DNA of 64,000 bases from CAZDDI01 sp964504195 (GTDB lineage: Bacteria; Chloroflexota; Anaerolineae; B4-G1; SLSP01): assembly GCA_964504195.1 (NCBI GenBank), contig CAZDDI010000003.1, positions 1-64,000 on the forward strand, in the 5' to 3' direction. The position numbers and the translations under genes were made by a program. Positions 1 through 8,275 of the stretch are shown piece after piece (position 1 is the stretch's first letter; every line of letters begins with the position of its first letter). The notes beneath the pieces were generated by a model. It did no database searches, was not told the DNA's origin, and worked only from the letters and a program-made list of their open reading frames with translations.

Positions 1-101
1 TCGAGTGGGCATTTCTAATTGTCATCAATGGGTAATTCTAGTTGTCGTTGAACACAGCACCCCCAACAACACTTTCACGATTTTCATCCTCTATCCTTTC
101 C

Positions 102-881
102 CTACACCGGCGCGAGCGTCCCGGCAAAAATTTGCCACGCCAGCGCAGTCTTCGCCAGCAGGCTCAGGATAATGTAGACCCGCTCGCCAAAGAGGTAATC
201 CTTCCACGGGCCGATTTTCTTGTATTGTAAGACCATATTGATCGCGAAGACATTGAAGAACACGAAGATCGAGGCGATGATGCCGTAGACGAACGCCGGC
301 GGTTTGGCATCCGAAGAACTCAGCGAGCCGGCAAAGTACATGCCAATCGCAATCCACGGCATGATCCCCGCAAAGACGCCGTAGAGGTACGCCGTCCAAT
401 TCACCTTTTGGGTGTACTGATTGTGGAATTCCATCATAATCCCGAAGAGGTTCATGGTCGCATTGAGCGCGAAAATCAGCACCAGGCTAGGGACATCCCA
501 CATGCCTACAAGCATGGCGATGAGGACGATCATCCATGAAGAACTGAGTGCGTATTCGTAGAAGCGGATGGGATTCATGCCTTTCTTGAGATTTTCGACG
601 TACCGGTTGTAACCAATGGTAGAAAGGTAGAAGTGCGCCATCGCTGAGATCAGCAGGAATAGCGCTACCGCCGGGCCAAAGCGCAGATCGCCCACAAATT
701 GCGGGTTCGGCACCAGCCGGAATGTGGATAGGTCAAAGGTCAAATAGGACGTGGTGAAGGGGTAGGTCTTATCGTTGCTGATAAGAATCATCAGCAGCCC
801 CTGGATCAAGTGTAGGGCACCCATCCCCGCGTTGAAGCGGCGCAGGCCCAAAAACGTCTTTTCGGTCATGGTGTTGTTCAT
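102..881 (-). CDS. Heliorhodopsin (HeR), seven-helix retinal protein
   Basis: Membrane retinal protein of the heliorhodopsin family, the rhodopsin branch with inverted topology and debated, probably signalling or regulatory, function. Motifs seen: RRFNAGMGALHLIQG in helix 1 (His24), HFY at 83-85 in helix 2, YEYALSSSW in helix 3 with Glu109 at the counterion position, and SLLAKTALAWQ in helix 7 with Lys244 as the Schiff-base lysine. The 259 aa length is normal for the family and about seven hydrophobic helices are visible. The ATG follows GAAGGAG at good spacing. The gene lies 86 bp downstream of a DUF4397 gene on the same strand with an inverted repeat between them, so readthrough expression is possible. 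No retinal or carotenoid biosynthesis gene is in the window. Family assignment is firm; role is unknown. Confidence 0.93.
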   Translation of the reverse strand: MNNTMTEKTFLGLRRFNAGMGALHLIQGLLMILISNDKTYPFTTSYLTFDLSTFRLVPNPQFVGDLRFGPAVALFLLISAMAHFYLSTIGYNRYVENLKKGMNPIRFYEYALSSSWMIVLIAMLVGMWDVPSLVLIFALNATMNLFGIMMEFHNQYTQKVNWTAYLYGVFAGIMPWIAIGMYFAGSLSSSDAKPPAFVYGIIASIFVFFNVFAINMVLQYKKIGPWKDYLFGERVYIILSLLAKTALAWQIFAGTLAPV

Positions 882-916
882 CGCATGTCTCCTTCAATAG
901 CTTGATTTGGTTTAGT

Positions 917-951
917 ACCAACGGGAAAGGTGGTATTCCTTCCCCGTTGGT
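917..951 (-). terminator. Intercistronic inverted repeat between DUF4397 gene and heliorhodopsin
   Basis: Arms 917-930 (ACCAACGGGAAAGG) and 938-951 pair at 13 of 14 positions around a 7-nt loop. It lies 17 bp past the DUF4397 stop. No clear U-run follows in the direction of transcription, so it may be a weak terminator, an attenuator or an mRNA-stability hairpin rather than a full stop. Confidence 0.55.
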
Positions 952-967
952 TATTCACTTGTTGATG

Positions 968-1774
968 TTATTGGCGTTTGACCTTGATCGTTGCAAACCG
1001 CAGAGCCAGGCCCGAACCGATGAGTGCCATACCGGCGAAGAGGATGCTGAGAAAGCCGATGTTGAGCACGCCCCCGCTTTCAGGTAGCAAGGCGGCAGAG
1101 GTTGAAGTATAGGTGGCATCTACGCTGGGCACTGCGGTCAATGCGGGTGAGCCACCGGCCAGCCCCATCGCAAAGATGGTGTAAACCGTTCCTTCATTGA
1201 GCGCCACCCGTGGGACGCTGAGGGCTACCGTGTTTGTGCCGGCTACGCGCACTTCAAGATCGTAGACACCCGCATCCACCGGCAGGTAGGCCCCTACGCC
1301 CTTGAAGGGGATGCCGCTGAAGAGTACCGGGCCGCCACCAGCTACCGCAATATCCACTGCGGGAGCATCGGGCGAAGTGTGGACGAAGCGCACATGGGCT
1401 TTACCGGCAGCCGGACGCGCGTTGTTGTCTTCGAGGATGATGGTTTCAATGCTGTTCAAGGTGTTCAGCGCCACAACTGTATAATCCACCCCCGCGCGTA
1501 AATCCGGGGAAATGTTGATAACGACCGGCTCGGTCGCGCCAGTCGGCGTCACCTGGAAGTTGTAAACTCCACCAGGCAAAGCGGCATAAGCCGTAATGCC
1601 CTTGAAGGGCGCATTGCTAAAGGCTACCGTGCCGTTAGCCCATACATCCACTGCCGGGGCATCGGGCGAAGCGTGAACTACCCGCACCCGTGCCAGATTG
1701 TCTTGCGCCAGCACCGAAGTCGCCATCGCCAAAATCAACACCAAAACTGATACAATCATTGTTAAGCGTTTCAT
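968..1774 (-). CDS. Secreted, membrane-anchored DUF4397 protein
   Basis: 268 aa. A signal peptide (residues 1-23, ending SVLAQ) is followed by two tandem DUF4397-type repeats; each begins with a close variant of VRVVHASPDAPAVDV (near residues 30 and 128) and continues with GVYNFQV/GVYDLEV strands. These beta domains are known as extracellular domains without assigned enzymatic function. The C terminus has LPESGG at residue 230, a hydrophobic helix (about 236-258) and a basic tail (KVKRQ), the layout of a sortase-type sorting signal although the motif is not canonical LPXTG. It may simply be a membrane anchor. The start is preceded by AAAGGAGAAGAGAG. A strong promoter lies about 60 bp upstream. 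It is the gene upstream of heliorhodopsin. Confidence 0.85.
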   Translation of the reverse strand: MKRLTMIVSVLVLILAMATSVLAQDNLARVRVVHASPDAPAVDVWANGTVAFSNAPFKGITAYAALPGGVYNFQVTPTGATEPVVINISPDLRAGVDYTVVALNTLNSIETIILEDNNARPAAGKAHVRFVHTSPDAPAVDIAVAGGGPVLFSGIPFKGVGAYLPVDAGVYDLEVRVAGTNTVALSVPRVALNEGTVYTIFAMGLAGGSPALTAVPSVDATYTSTSAALLPESGGVLNIGFLSILFAGMALIGSGLALRFATIKVKRQ

Positions 1775-1837
1775 CTCTCTTCTCCTTTGAATTAAGTTGT
1801 AGAATTTAATTCCACATATTGTTTACTAATTGTCTAT

Positions 1838-1866
1838 ATTGTATCATGAATAGCGCTATTTGTCAA
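1838..1866 (-). promoter_or_regulatory. Sigma-A-type promoter with palindromic operator in the spacer
   Basis: Reading the minus strand: TTGACA (1866-1861), 17-bp spacer, TACAAT (1843-1838). The spacer contains the perfect 12-bp palindrome AATAGCGCTATT (1849-1860), well placed for a repressor blocking RNA polymerase. It drives the DUF4397 gene and possibly heliorhodopsin. Confidence 0.75.
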
Positions 1867-2137
1867 GTATTTTTCTTGTTTTTGTAGAGTAATTTTAGGC
1901 ATAGCGCATTTTGAAGAAAAGGGCGCTGCTTATGCTCGGATGGTTTGATGGCATAAGGTACTTGCGTTAGGCTATTGCGGCGGTATACTTACTAGTGACT
2001 GAAGTTGCTACCTGGTCTGATACAGAGATTTAGCACGGATTTTATGGATCAGATGGCCTTTTCTGATTCTTGTACGCAAAATTTATGCCAATTGGACAGG
2101 GTGACTTTTGCGCGATGACCGTCCAAGGCAATGCCGT

Positions 2138-2240
2138 AGGCAACCGGGAGAGGCTTCGACAGGCTCAGGCTTCGACAGGCTCAGCCACTGGGCTTCTCCG
2201 GTGCCTGAGCCTGTCGAAGGCCTCTGCGCTCGGCAAAGGC
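2138..2240 (-). repeat. Solitary copy of the 95-bp satellite monomer
   Basis: The minus strand reads through the same succession of words as the array at 58.2-59.3 kb: CTTTGCCGAGCGCAGA, CCTTCGACAGGCTCAGGCAC, GTGGCTGAGCCTG and CTCTCCCGGTTGCC. One 16-bp word (AGGCTTCGACAGGCTC) is duplicated inside it. It is thus a dispersed copy of the array unit, 56 kb away and inverted. Confidence 0.8.
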
Positions 2241-2320
2241 AGTACCGCAAACCTAACCCTGTAGGTTGTTCAAAACACGCCTATTGACGGCTTTGACAGG
2301 GCGACTTTTGCGCGATTGCC
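2240..2320 (+). repeat. 80-bp hairpin element, copy a
   Basis: Runs from CAGTACCGCAAACCTAACCC to GACTTTTGCGCGATTGCC and aligns over its whole length, roughly 90 percent by eye, with 13188-13267. Its two ends are inverted versions of each other (TACCGCAAA..AACCCTG against CAGGGCGACTTTTGCGCG), so it is a non-coding palindromic unit like a MITE or REP sequence. Confidence 0.7.
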
Positions 2321-2389
2321 TATAAAGACCCCGGTGAACGAGAAGCAACTTGGGTTATACTAAGAAACTATCCGAAAGTTCACAAAGGC

Positions 2390-2438
2390 GGTGGTGGGGT
2401 TCGGCAGGCTCACCCACCGCCTGCCGAACCCCGCCACC
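2390..2438. repeat. Long palindrome upstream of NHL lipoprotein gene
   Basis: Arms 2390-2409 (GGTGGTGGGGTTCGGCAGGC) and 2419-2438 pair at 19 of 20 positions around a 9-nt loop. The word TTCGGCAGGCTCA links it to the GAGCCTGCCGAA repeat family elsewhere in the window. Confidence 0.7.
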
Positions 2439-2494
2439 AGCAGAATTTTTGGGTAGGTTCTAAGCAATAAAACGCAAACAATGGGAAACGAGTA

Positions 2495-3466
2495 ATGGGT
2501 AACAGCGATTTGAAGGGTAGTTTATATCTGGTATTGCTCCTGGGCGTGCTCCTAACAGCCTGTGTACCTCAGCGCGTTCCATTGTTGCGCCCTAATGGTG
2601 TGGCAGTTGCAACCGATGGTAGCGTATATGTGATGGATCGGGGTAATTATCGTGTGGTGAGTTTCTCTGCTGAGGGGCGGTTTCTCAATGCGTTTGGTAA
2701 GTTCGGTGTGCGCCCAGAACAAATTCACTCCGGCTGGGATCTGGCGATAGATGCCGATGATAATTTGTACTTCGGCAACTTGACCTTCTCGGAAGAGGGT
2801 GATTTGATCCGTGACGGGATCAAGGTCTTCTCCTCGAATGGCGTATTTCTGCGCGAGATCGGTGTTATGGAATATAACCCTGATGATAGCACCCAACGGC
2901 CTTATGGTGTGGCATTGGATGCACAGGGGCATCTCTACGTCTCCAATTTCGCTTCCAACATTTTGCGCGTGTTTACCACGCAGGGTGAGCTACAGGGAAC
3001 GTTCTTTGGTGAGGCAGGTAGCGAGCCAGGACAGTTTAACGGGCTGAGTGATGTAGCTGTGGACGATACACGTGGTCAGCTATACATCGTGGATCAGGTT
3101 AACGCGCGGGTGCAACAGTTCACTCTCACCACAACTCCCGATGGGGCGTTGACCTTGACCTTCGAGCGCGTCTTCGGCGAGTACGGCGATCAGCCGGGAC
3201 AATTCGCTTATCCCCAGTACATCGCTGTGGATGCCACATTGGGCCGGGTGTACGTCGCCGATTTGGGCAACGAGCGCGTGCAGGTCTTCGATTGTGAGGG
3301 CCGCTATCTCGATGCCTTTGCCCCGCCGGATACGGACGTTTGGCAGGCTTTAGGGATAACTGTCGGGCCAAACGGTGCGGTTTATGTGACCGACGCTTTC
3401 AACAATGCCGTGTGGGTATTTGCGCCGGATGGCAGCCTCCGCGCGCGACTAGAGGTGCTGCCGTGA
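2495..3466 (+). CDS. NHL-repeat (six-bladed propeller) lipoprotein
   Basis: 323 aa. The N terminus is a lipoprotein signal with lipobox LLTAC (Cys23). The rest is a series of NHL-type beta-propeller blades recognised by repeats such as PNGVAVATDGSVYVMDRGN, PYGVALDAQGHLYVSNF, DVAVDDTRGQLYIVDQVN and YIAVDATLGRVYVADLGN. Such propellers bind ligands or proteins outside the cell; no catalytic residues can be named. Its TGA stop overlaps the GTG start of the following histidine kinase (GTGA), so the two are probably translationally coupled and the propeller may be an accessory sensor for the kinase. That link is inference from overlap only. Confidence 0.9.
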   Translation: MGNSDLKGSLYLVLLLGVLLTACVPQRVPLLRPNGVAVATDGSVYVMDRGNYRVVSFSAEGRFLNAFGKFGVRPEQIHSGWDLAIDADDNLYFGNLTFSEEGDLIRDGIKVFSSNGVFLREIGVMEYNPDDSTQRPYGVALDAQGHLYVSNFASNILRVFTTQGELQGTFFGEAGSEPGQFNGLSDVAVDDTRGQLYIVDQVNARVQQFTLTTTPDGALTLTFERVFGEYGDQPGQFAYPQYIAVDATLGRVYVADLGNERVQVFDCEGRYLDAFAPPDTDVWQALGITVGPNGAVYVTDAFNNAVWVFAPDGSLRARLEVLP

Positions 3467-6282
3467 AAATCCGTATTCCGCTGTATGTCAAAATCATTTT
3501 TCCATTTATCTTCATCTTGACGCTAAGCGTAGGCTTTTCCGGCTATCACGTTTACGAAGAGAGTACGGCGCGCTGGCAGAGTGAAATGGACATCCGCTTA
3601 CAACGCACGGCCGAGCTGGTGGCGCTCAGTGTAGATGTAGACACGCTACAGCAAATTCGCACACCAGCGGACATGGAAGGCACACACCACAAACAGGTCG
3701 TCCAGTCATTGAATCAAACCGTCTCAATGTCCGGCATTGGTTGGGTGGGGATCTACTACCAGACCGCGCGGGGTATGTACTACTGGGTAGATTCCGATGC
3801 GACCGGCGTCGGCTACCCCTTCTTCTATGCTACAGCAGAGCATTACGCTACTTTTGTTGATGGGGACGTGCGGCAGGTTATTTACACGGACGAATTTGGC
3901 GCATACTATGGATTCGTGGCTCCTATTATGGTTGAGGGCGAAGATGGGCCACAGGTCATTGGTATTGTCGAAGCCTCGCTGGAGGACGAGGCCCGCTATC
4001 TATTGCAACAATCCACATTGGGGCGCGTGCTGCCGATTTTACTGGGTGGCGGTATTGTAGGTATTATTTTTGCGATCATGGCGACCGTGTTCCTCTTCTT
4101 GCGTCCCTTGTACAATCTCAAGCAGGGTGCGCTGGCATTGACTGGAGGAGATTTTGATCACAGTATCATCATTACCTCCAACGATGAACTGGGCGATCTT
4201 GCCGCTGCCTTTAATCGTATGTCCGCAGAACTGGCCGCGCTCTACGGCAAACTGCAATCCTACAACCGCGAGCTGGAGCAGCGTGTGAATGTGCGTACCG
4301 CTGAGCTGTTGGAAGAACGCGATCGGTTGAACATTATCCTGCAAAACATTGCTGATGGACTGGTAGTGACACTGCCCAACGGTATGATCGAATTGACCAA
4401 TCCCACCTTTGCGCAGATTGTGCAGCGGGCGCAGCCACAGTTGGAAGGGCTGCCGCTTGCCGAGGCCTTGCCCGTACCGGAGTTGCGCGGATTAGTGGCA
4501 CAGACGTTGGCTCAACCGCACGAAGTTTTCACCACCAACATCACCTGGCGCGTACCGGGTAGTGGGCTTTCGCCGCGCGTCTATAAGGTGCTGGCTTGCG
4601 CGTTGGTAGAGCATCCCGGCGAGGCCGCTCTCCAGGATGGGCGACTGGATACACTGGGCGTTGTTACCATTCTGCACGATATTACCCATGAGATCGAAGT
4701 AGATCGCATGAAGACAGATTTCCTCTCGATGGTGTCGCACGAACTGCGCACCCCGTTGACTTCGGTGCTGGGCTTTGCCAAGCTGGTGCGCAAGACCGTC
4801 GAGCAAAGTTTGTTGCCACACCTGCCCACCGATGCGCGCGTGCAGCGCGCCGAGCAGCGGGTGCGCGACAATCTCGACATCATTGTGAGCGAGGGTGAGC
4901 GCCTCACCCGGCTTATCAACGATGTGCTGGATGTGGCGAAGATCGAGGCGGGTAAGGTCGAATGGCATCTGCAAGATGTCACGCTGGTAAATGTCGTTGA
5001 GAATGCCATCACTGCCATGAGTGCCCTGGCGCACGAGCATAACATCCCCGTCATCGTAGACCTGGAAGACGGCCTGCCCGCACTCCATGCCGATCAGGAT
5101 CGGTTGGTGCAGGTGATGGCAAACCTGCTCTCCAACGCCATCAAGTTCACGGAACAGGGCGAGGTGCGGGTGCAAGGCTGGGCTTTCCGCCTACTGGAAG
5201 ATGGCACAACCGATCCGCCCAGTGCGCCGACCTTCCAGAGCCGGCTACGTGGGTTGCCCGGCGGCAATTGGATGGCTGTGGTTGTGCGAGATACCGGTAT
5301 CGGTCTGGCGCCGGAGGATCACGATAAAATCTTCGAGAAATTTAAGCAGGTGGGCGATCCACTGACCAATCGGCCACGCGGTACCGGATTAGGGTTGACC
5401 ATCTGTAAAGAAATTGTGGAGTATCACGGTGGACGCATTTGGGCAGAGAGTACGCTGGGTTTGGGCAGCACTTTTGTAGTCGTGCTGCCGGCATTGGCTG
5501 CCCCAACTACACTCTCGCCTAGGGAGTCGGTGAGCCGCGATGAAATACTTGCTGGGGTCATGCGCCTTACCAATCGGATTTTGGTAGTAGATGACGAGGC
5601 CAATATTCGCGAACTGCTCTACCAGGAGCTCAGTGCCGCCGGGTACGAAGTGATCGAGGCGGTGGATGGGGTGGACGCATTGCAAAAAGCGCGTAAAGTA
5701 CACCCTGATTTGATTGTGCTGGATTTGATGATGCCCGGTATAAGCGGGTTCGATGTCATCACCGCCCTACGTAGCGATTCGGAAACTGCGCCGATTCCGG
5801 TAATGATCCTTTCCGTGTTGGAAGATCGGCAGAAAGGCTTCCGACTGGGAGCCGATGCGTATCTGACCAAGCCGCTCAACGCGGAGCACTTGCTCGCCAC
5901 TATTGAGCGCCTGCTCAAGCGTGCGGCGCGCGGCGAGGGTTACAAGAAAGTGCTGGTGATCGAAGAAGATGCTTCGGTAGTCGAGACCGTCAGCCAGATT
6001 TTTATAGATAAAGGCTACGAGGTAGTTGAAGCGGGTAACGGGCAAGAGGGCCTGCGCAAGGCGCTTCTGGAACGCCCGCGCATCATCATCCTGGATGCAC
6101 TCATCTCCAAGATGAATGATTATGAAGTGCTGCGTACGCTCAAATGCACGCGCGAGACGCAGGAAAGCTACATCATCGTCATGTCGCGCTCGGCCAGTAG
6201 TGAAGAGCTCGTCGACTTGCTACAACATGGCGCAGATTTTTGCAGCTCCTTCGATGATCTGGCGGAGCTGGTAAAAGAGTAA
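3463..6282 (+). CDS. Hybrid sensor histidine kinase with two receiver domains
   Basis: 939 aa from the GTG at 3463, chosen because it gives a 4-bp overlap with the NHL gene and an immediate membrane helix; an in-frame ATG at 3340 would sit inside that gene. Order: TM1 (about 10-30), extracytoplasmic sensor region, TM2, HAMP, coiled coil, PAS-like segment (ERDRLNIILQNIADG), HisKA with SHELRTPLTS (phosphoacceptor His426), HATPase with N box NLLSNAIKF, DTGIGL and GTGLGL, then receiver 1 (VVDDE, Asp754, KPL) and receiver 2 (VIEEDA, Asp878). Receiver 2 keeps an acceptor Asp but reads FCSSF where the conserved Lys-Pro should be, so it may be poorly phosphorylated. No separate output regulator is adjacent. 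Confidence 0.93.
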   Translation: MKIRIPLYVKIIFPFIFILTLSVGFSGYHVYEESTARWQSEMDIRLQRTAELVALSVDVDTLQQIRTPADMEGTHHKQVVQSLNQTVSMSGIGWVGIYYQTARGMYYWVDSDATGVGYPFFYATAEHYATFVDGDVRQVIYTDEFGAYYGFVAPIMVEGEDGPQVIGIVEASLEDEARYLLQQSTLGRVLPILLGGGIVGIIFAIMATVFLFLRPLYNLKQGALALTGGDFDHSIIITSNDELGDLAAAFNRMSAELAALYGKLQSYNRELEQRVNVRTAELLEERDRLNIILQNIADGLVVTLPNGMIELTNPTFAQIVQRAQPQLEGLPLAEALPVPELRGLVAQTLAQPHEVFTTNITWRVPGSGLSPRVYKVLACALVEHPGEAALQDGRLDTLGVVTILHDITHEIEVDRMKTDFLSMVSHELRTPLTSVLGFAKLVRKTVEQSLLPHLPTDARVQRAEQRVRDNLDIIVSEGERLTRLINDVLDVAKIEAGKVEWHLQDVTLVNVVENAITAMSALAHEHNIPVIVDLEDGLPALHADQDRLVQVMANLLSNAIKFTEQGEVRVQGWAFRLLEDGTTDPPSAPTFQSRLRGLPGGNWMAVVVRDTGIGLAPEDHDKIFEKFKQVGDPLTNRPRGTGLGLTICKEIVEYHGGRIWAESTLGLGSTFVVVLPALAAPTTLSPRESVSRDEILAGVMRLTNRILVVDDEANIRELLYQELSAAGYEVIEAVDGVDALQKARKVHPDLIVLDLMMPGISGFDVITALRSDSETAPIPVMILSVLEDRQKGFRLGADAYLTKPLNAEHLLATIERLLKRAARGEGYKKVLVIEEDASVVETVSQIFIDKGYEVVEAGNGQEGLRKALLERPRIIILDALISKMNDYEVLRTLKCTRETQESYIIVMSRSASSEELVDLLQHGADFCSSFDDLAELVKE

Positions 6283-6329
6283 CCGTGTGTTATGCGTACC
6301 GGTGGCTGAGCCTGCCGAAGGGTGGGGCT

Positions 6330-6747
6330 TTATTCTTCTAGTAGATTAATCCACTCCGGGTTGTCTTTAGTCTCCACTTGCAGGCGGGTGAACCGCCACA
6401 CCCCCTGGCTTTTGTACGCGGTAATGTGAAGTGTACCCTTGTTGCGCGGGCCAGAGATGGGAACACGCAAGTCGGCTTCCCCGCTGTTCCCGCTGGTCTC
6501 GATGGATCCGCTCACCAACCAGCCGATTCTCACTGGTTCACCCATTGCCCGCACTACGCGCGGATCGTCTTGCGCGCAGCGTCCCCTGTTGGAACGGTTC
6601 TGATGCACGAAACGATCCAAAAATGATGACAAAGATGCTGCCGATACAGAGCAACACCATCGCAACACCTAACGCTGTCCATAAACAGCCCAGCACCCCG
6701 ACTCCGCCAAAGACAGTCCCCGTCCTGTTCCATTGCAACCGTGACAT
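6330..6747 (-). pseudogene. Coa1-family single-TM protein, frameshifted
   Basis: The N-terminal half reads in one frame from an ATG at 6747 (SD AAAGGAG at 6756-6762) through a membrane helix (VAMVLLCIGSIFVIIFGS) to SEPFQQ. The second half, starting CAQDDPRVVRAMGEPV and continuing through GWLVSGSIETSGNSGEADL and VPISGP, lies in another frame and ends at 6330. Joined, they give one protein of the cytochrome-oxidase-assembly-factor-1-like family common in bacteria as small membrane proteins. The shift falls near 6570-6600. A sequencing error is possible because both halves otherwise look intact. It could also be a true pseudogene. Confidence 0.7.
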
Positions 6748-6884
6748 GGTGCAGCTCCTTTCGCTCAAAGAGAGAAAATGTAATGCACCTCATTGTAATC
6801 CTAATCATGAGCCGCGCCAACAAACAATCCCGCCGTCTGTGTGATACAAGCGGCGGGCAATTTACTTGTTCAGCGTCGGTGGAT

Positions 6885-7916
6885 TCAGGCGGTCTTGGCG
6901 CTCCGCTCTGCGCGGTATAAGCGATACCCTTTTTGCGCTAAATCAACGGCGGAGCCAATCAGCCCGATGATGAGCGCCCAGCGCAAAAGCATAGTGACCA
7001 CGGATGTAAGAGCCTCGTTTGCGCTGCTGCCAAAGGCGAGCGGCCACAGTTCTGCTGAGAACAGCACCGGCCCGTTGAGCATTTGGTAGAGGATGAACAT
7101 CCCGAACATGGTGAGCGCCATATCCACAAGGCGTGTTCCTAATTGCCAGCGGCGTTGCCGGAGCAGGTAAGCATTGAGACCCAGCGATATGATCCAGGCG
7201 ATATTCCACAGCGGTAGATAAGCGTCCAGAGCTGCTTGTGAGATTATCGGCAAGGTGAGCCAGCTGCCCCCTTGCGTTTGGATGTAGGCGACGCTGAGCT
7301 TGTCCGAGAAGAAATTGAACAGAATCAGCGCCAACACGGTGAAGCACATCCCTACGATGCTGCCCCCAATCTCGAGCCGGTTATGATCTTGTGTCACCGC
7401 CGGTAGTGTGCGTGGATCCCAGGGCTCATCTTTGCCAGTGAGCGAATCCAGCTCCGAGTCTGGCAACGTGCGCTCCAGAATCGCAAAGATGATGGTGACA
7501 AAGCCGATGCCGCCAGCCGCAGCAGAAATGTAGCTCAAAATCGCTTTCCCTATCTCGCCGAGGATAAAGAGTAAGTCCTTTTGGGGGCCTTGATGTACCC
7601 AGGTCAGGCTCACGGTCAAGCTAACCACAATCCCTAGCGCTACCGCCCCTAGCACAATGCCCACCACCATCTTGTACGCCTCGAAGACGCGCGGGCCGAT
7701 CAGATATTGCGCCTGCGGTTGATAGCGCGCCGCCGTCTCCGCCGGAGGGCCGAACTCCTCCAGCAGCGCGACCACGTCCGTTTCTGCGGGACTCGCGCCC
7801 CCGCGATCCTCCAGCGTATCCAGCAGCAATGAGCGCAACTCAGCTTCCACATCGGCGCGTTGCTTTTGGGGCAATCGCCGCCCTACTTCTCGCACATAAC
7901 GATCAATGAGTTCCAT
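6885..7916 (-). CDS. HAAS-domain membrane protein, partner of PadR regulator
   Basis: 343 aa. Residues 1-75 (YVREVGRRLPQKQRADVEAE, then LEEFGPP) form the HAAS/permease-prefix type helical domain, known as a small sensor-like domain found beside PadR regulators. It is followed by about six hydrophobic helices from residue 85 onward with no catalytic motif. Its start overlaps the end of the PadR gene by 14 bp on the same strand, the usual two-gene arrangement in which PadR controls its own membrane partner. Probably an inner-membrane protein of unknown activity, co-expressed with the regulator. Confidence 0.85.
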   Translation of the reverse strand: MELIDRYVREVGRRLPQKQRADVEAELRSLLLDTLEDRGGASPAETDVVALLEEFGPPAETAARYQPQAQYLIGPRVFEAYKMVVGIVLGAVALGIVVSLTVSLTWVHQGPQKDLLFILGEIGKAILSYISAAAGGIGFVTIIFAILERTLPDSELDSLTGKDEPWDPRTLPAVTQDHNRLEIGGSIVGMCFTVLALILFNFFSDKLSVAYIQTQGGSWLTLPIISQAALDAYLPLWNIAWIISLGLNAYLLRQRRWQLGTRLVDMALTMFGMFILYQMLNGPVLFSAELWPLAFGSSANEALTSVVTMLLRWALIIGLIGSAVDLAQKGYRLYRAERSAKTA

Positions 7917-8268
7917 CGGTAGCTTCTCCTTCTTGTTGTAGTAGCCGCTGCATCACCTGCACCAGGGCGCGCCACTCAGCGGTCAATGCCTCCAACACCG
8001 CGCGCCCTTCAGTATTGAGGACGTAGTAGCGCCGGGGGCGCGATTCCTCGACGCTCCACTCGCTATCGAGCAAGCCCTGGCTCTCCAATCGCCGCATCAG
8101 CGGATAGAGCGTGCCCTGGTCAATGTCCAGGCCCTTATCCGCGAGCCGCTGCATGAGCGAGTAGCCGTACTGCGGCGTTTGTAGCTGATTGAGCACACTC
8201 AACACCAGCGTCCCGCGTCGCAGCTCCATCACGAGATTGTCTATAGGCTCAGTGGTTTTCTTTATCAT
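7903..8268 (-). CDS. PadR-family transcriptional repressor
   Basis: 121 aa. Winged-helix PadR protein: RRGTLVLSVLNQLQTPQYGY, then LDIDQGTLYPLMRRLESQGL (recognition helix and wing) and ESRPRRYYVLNTEGRAVLE. This is the short PadR type, a winged helix plus one C-terminal dimerisation helix. Autoregulation is likely: the promoter spacer just upstream carries an inverted repeat CAATAC-N8-GTATTG. The predicted transcription start falls at or next to the ATG, so translation is probably leaderless. The gene overlaps the HAAS membrane protein gene downstream. Confidence 0.92.
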   Translation of the reverse strand: MIKKTTEPIDNLVMELRRGTLVLSVLNQLQTPQYGYSLMQRLADKGLDIDQGTLYPLMRRLESQGLLDSEWSVEESRPRRYYVLNTEGRAVLEALTAEWRALVQVMQRLLQQEGEATDGTH

Positions 8269-8275
8269 ACTTCGT

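Larger units (their letters stand above)
1867..2494. other. 628-bp intergenic region made largely of repeats
   Basis: No gene recognised. It holds a lone copy of the 58-59 kb satellite monomer (2138-2240), an 80-bp hairpin element (2240-2320), half of such an element near 2096-2120, and a long palindrome (2390-2438). The first 200 bp are AT-rich and featureless apart from the promoter at its edge. Confidence 0.7.

Noticed and set aside
3340..3462. Upstream ATG of the histidine kinase at 3340
   Set aside because: It would put 41 residues inside the NHL gene in another frame; the GTG at 3463 gives the usual short overlap and a clean membrane start.
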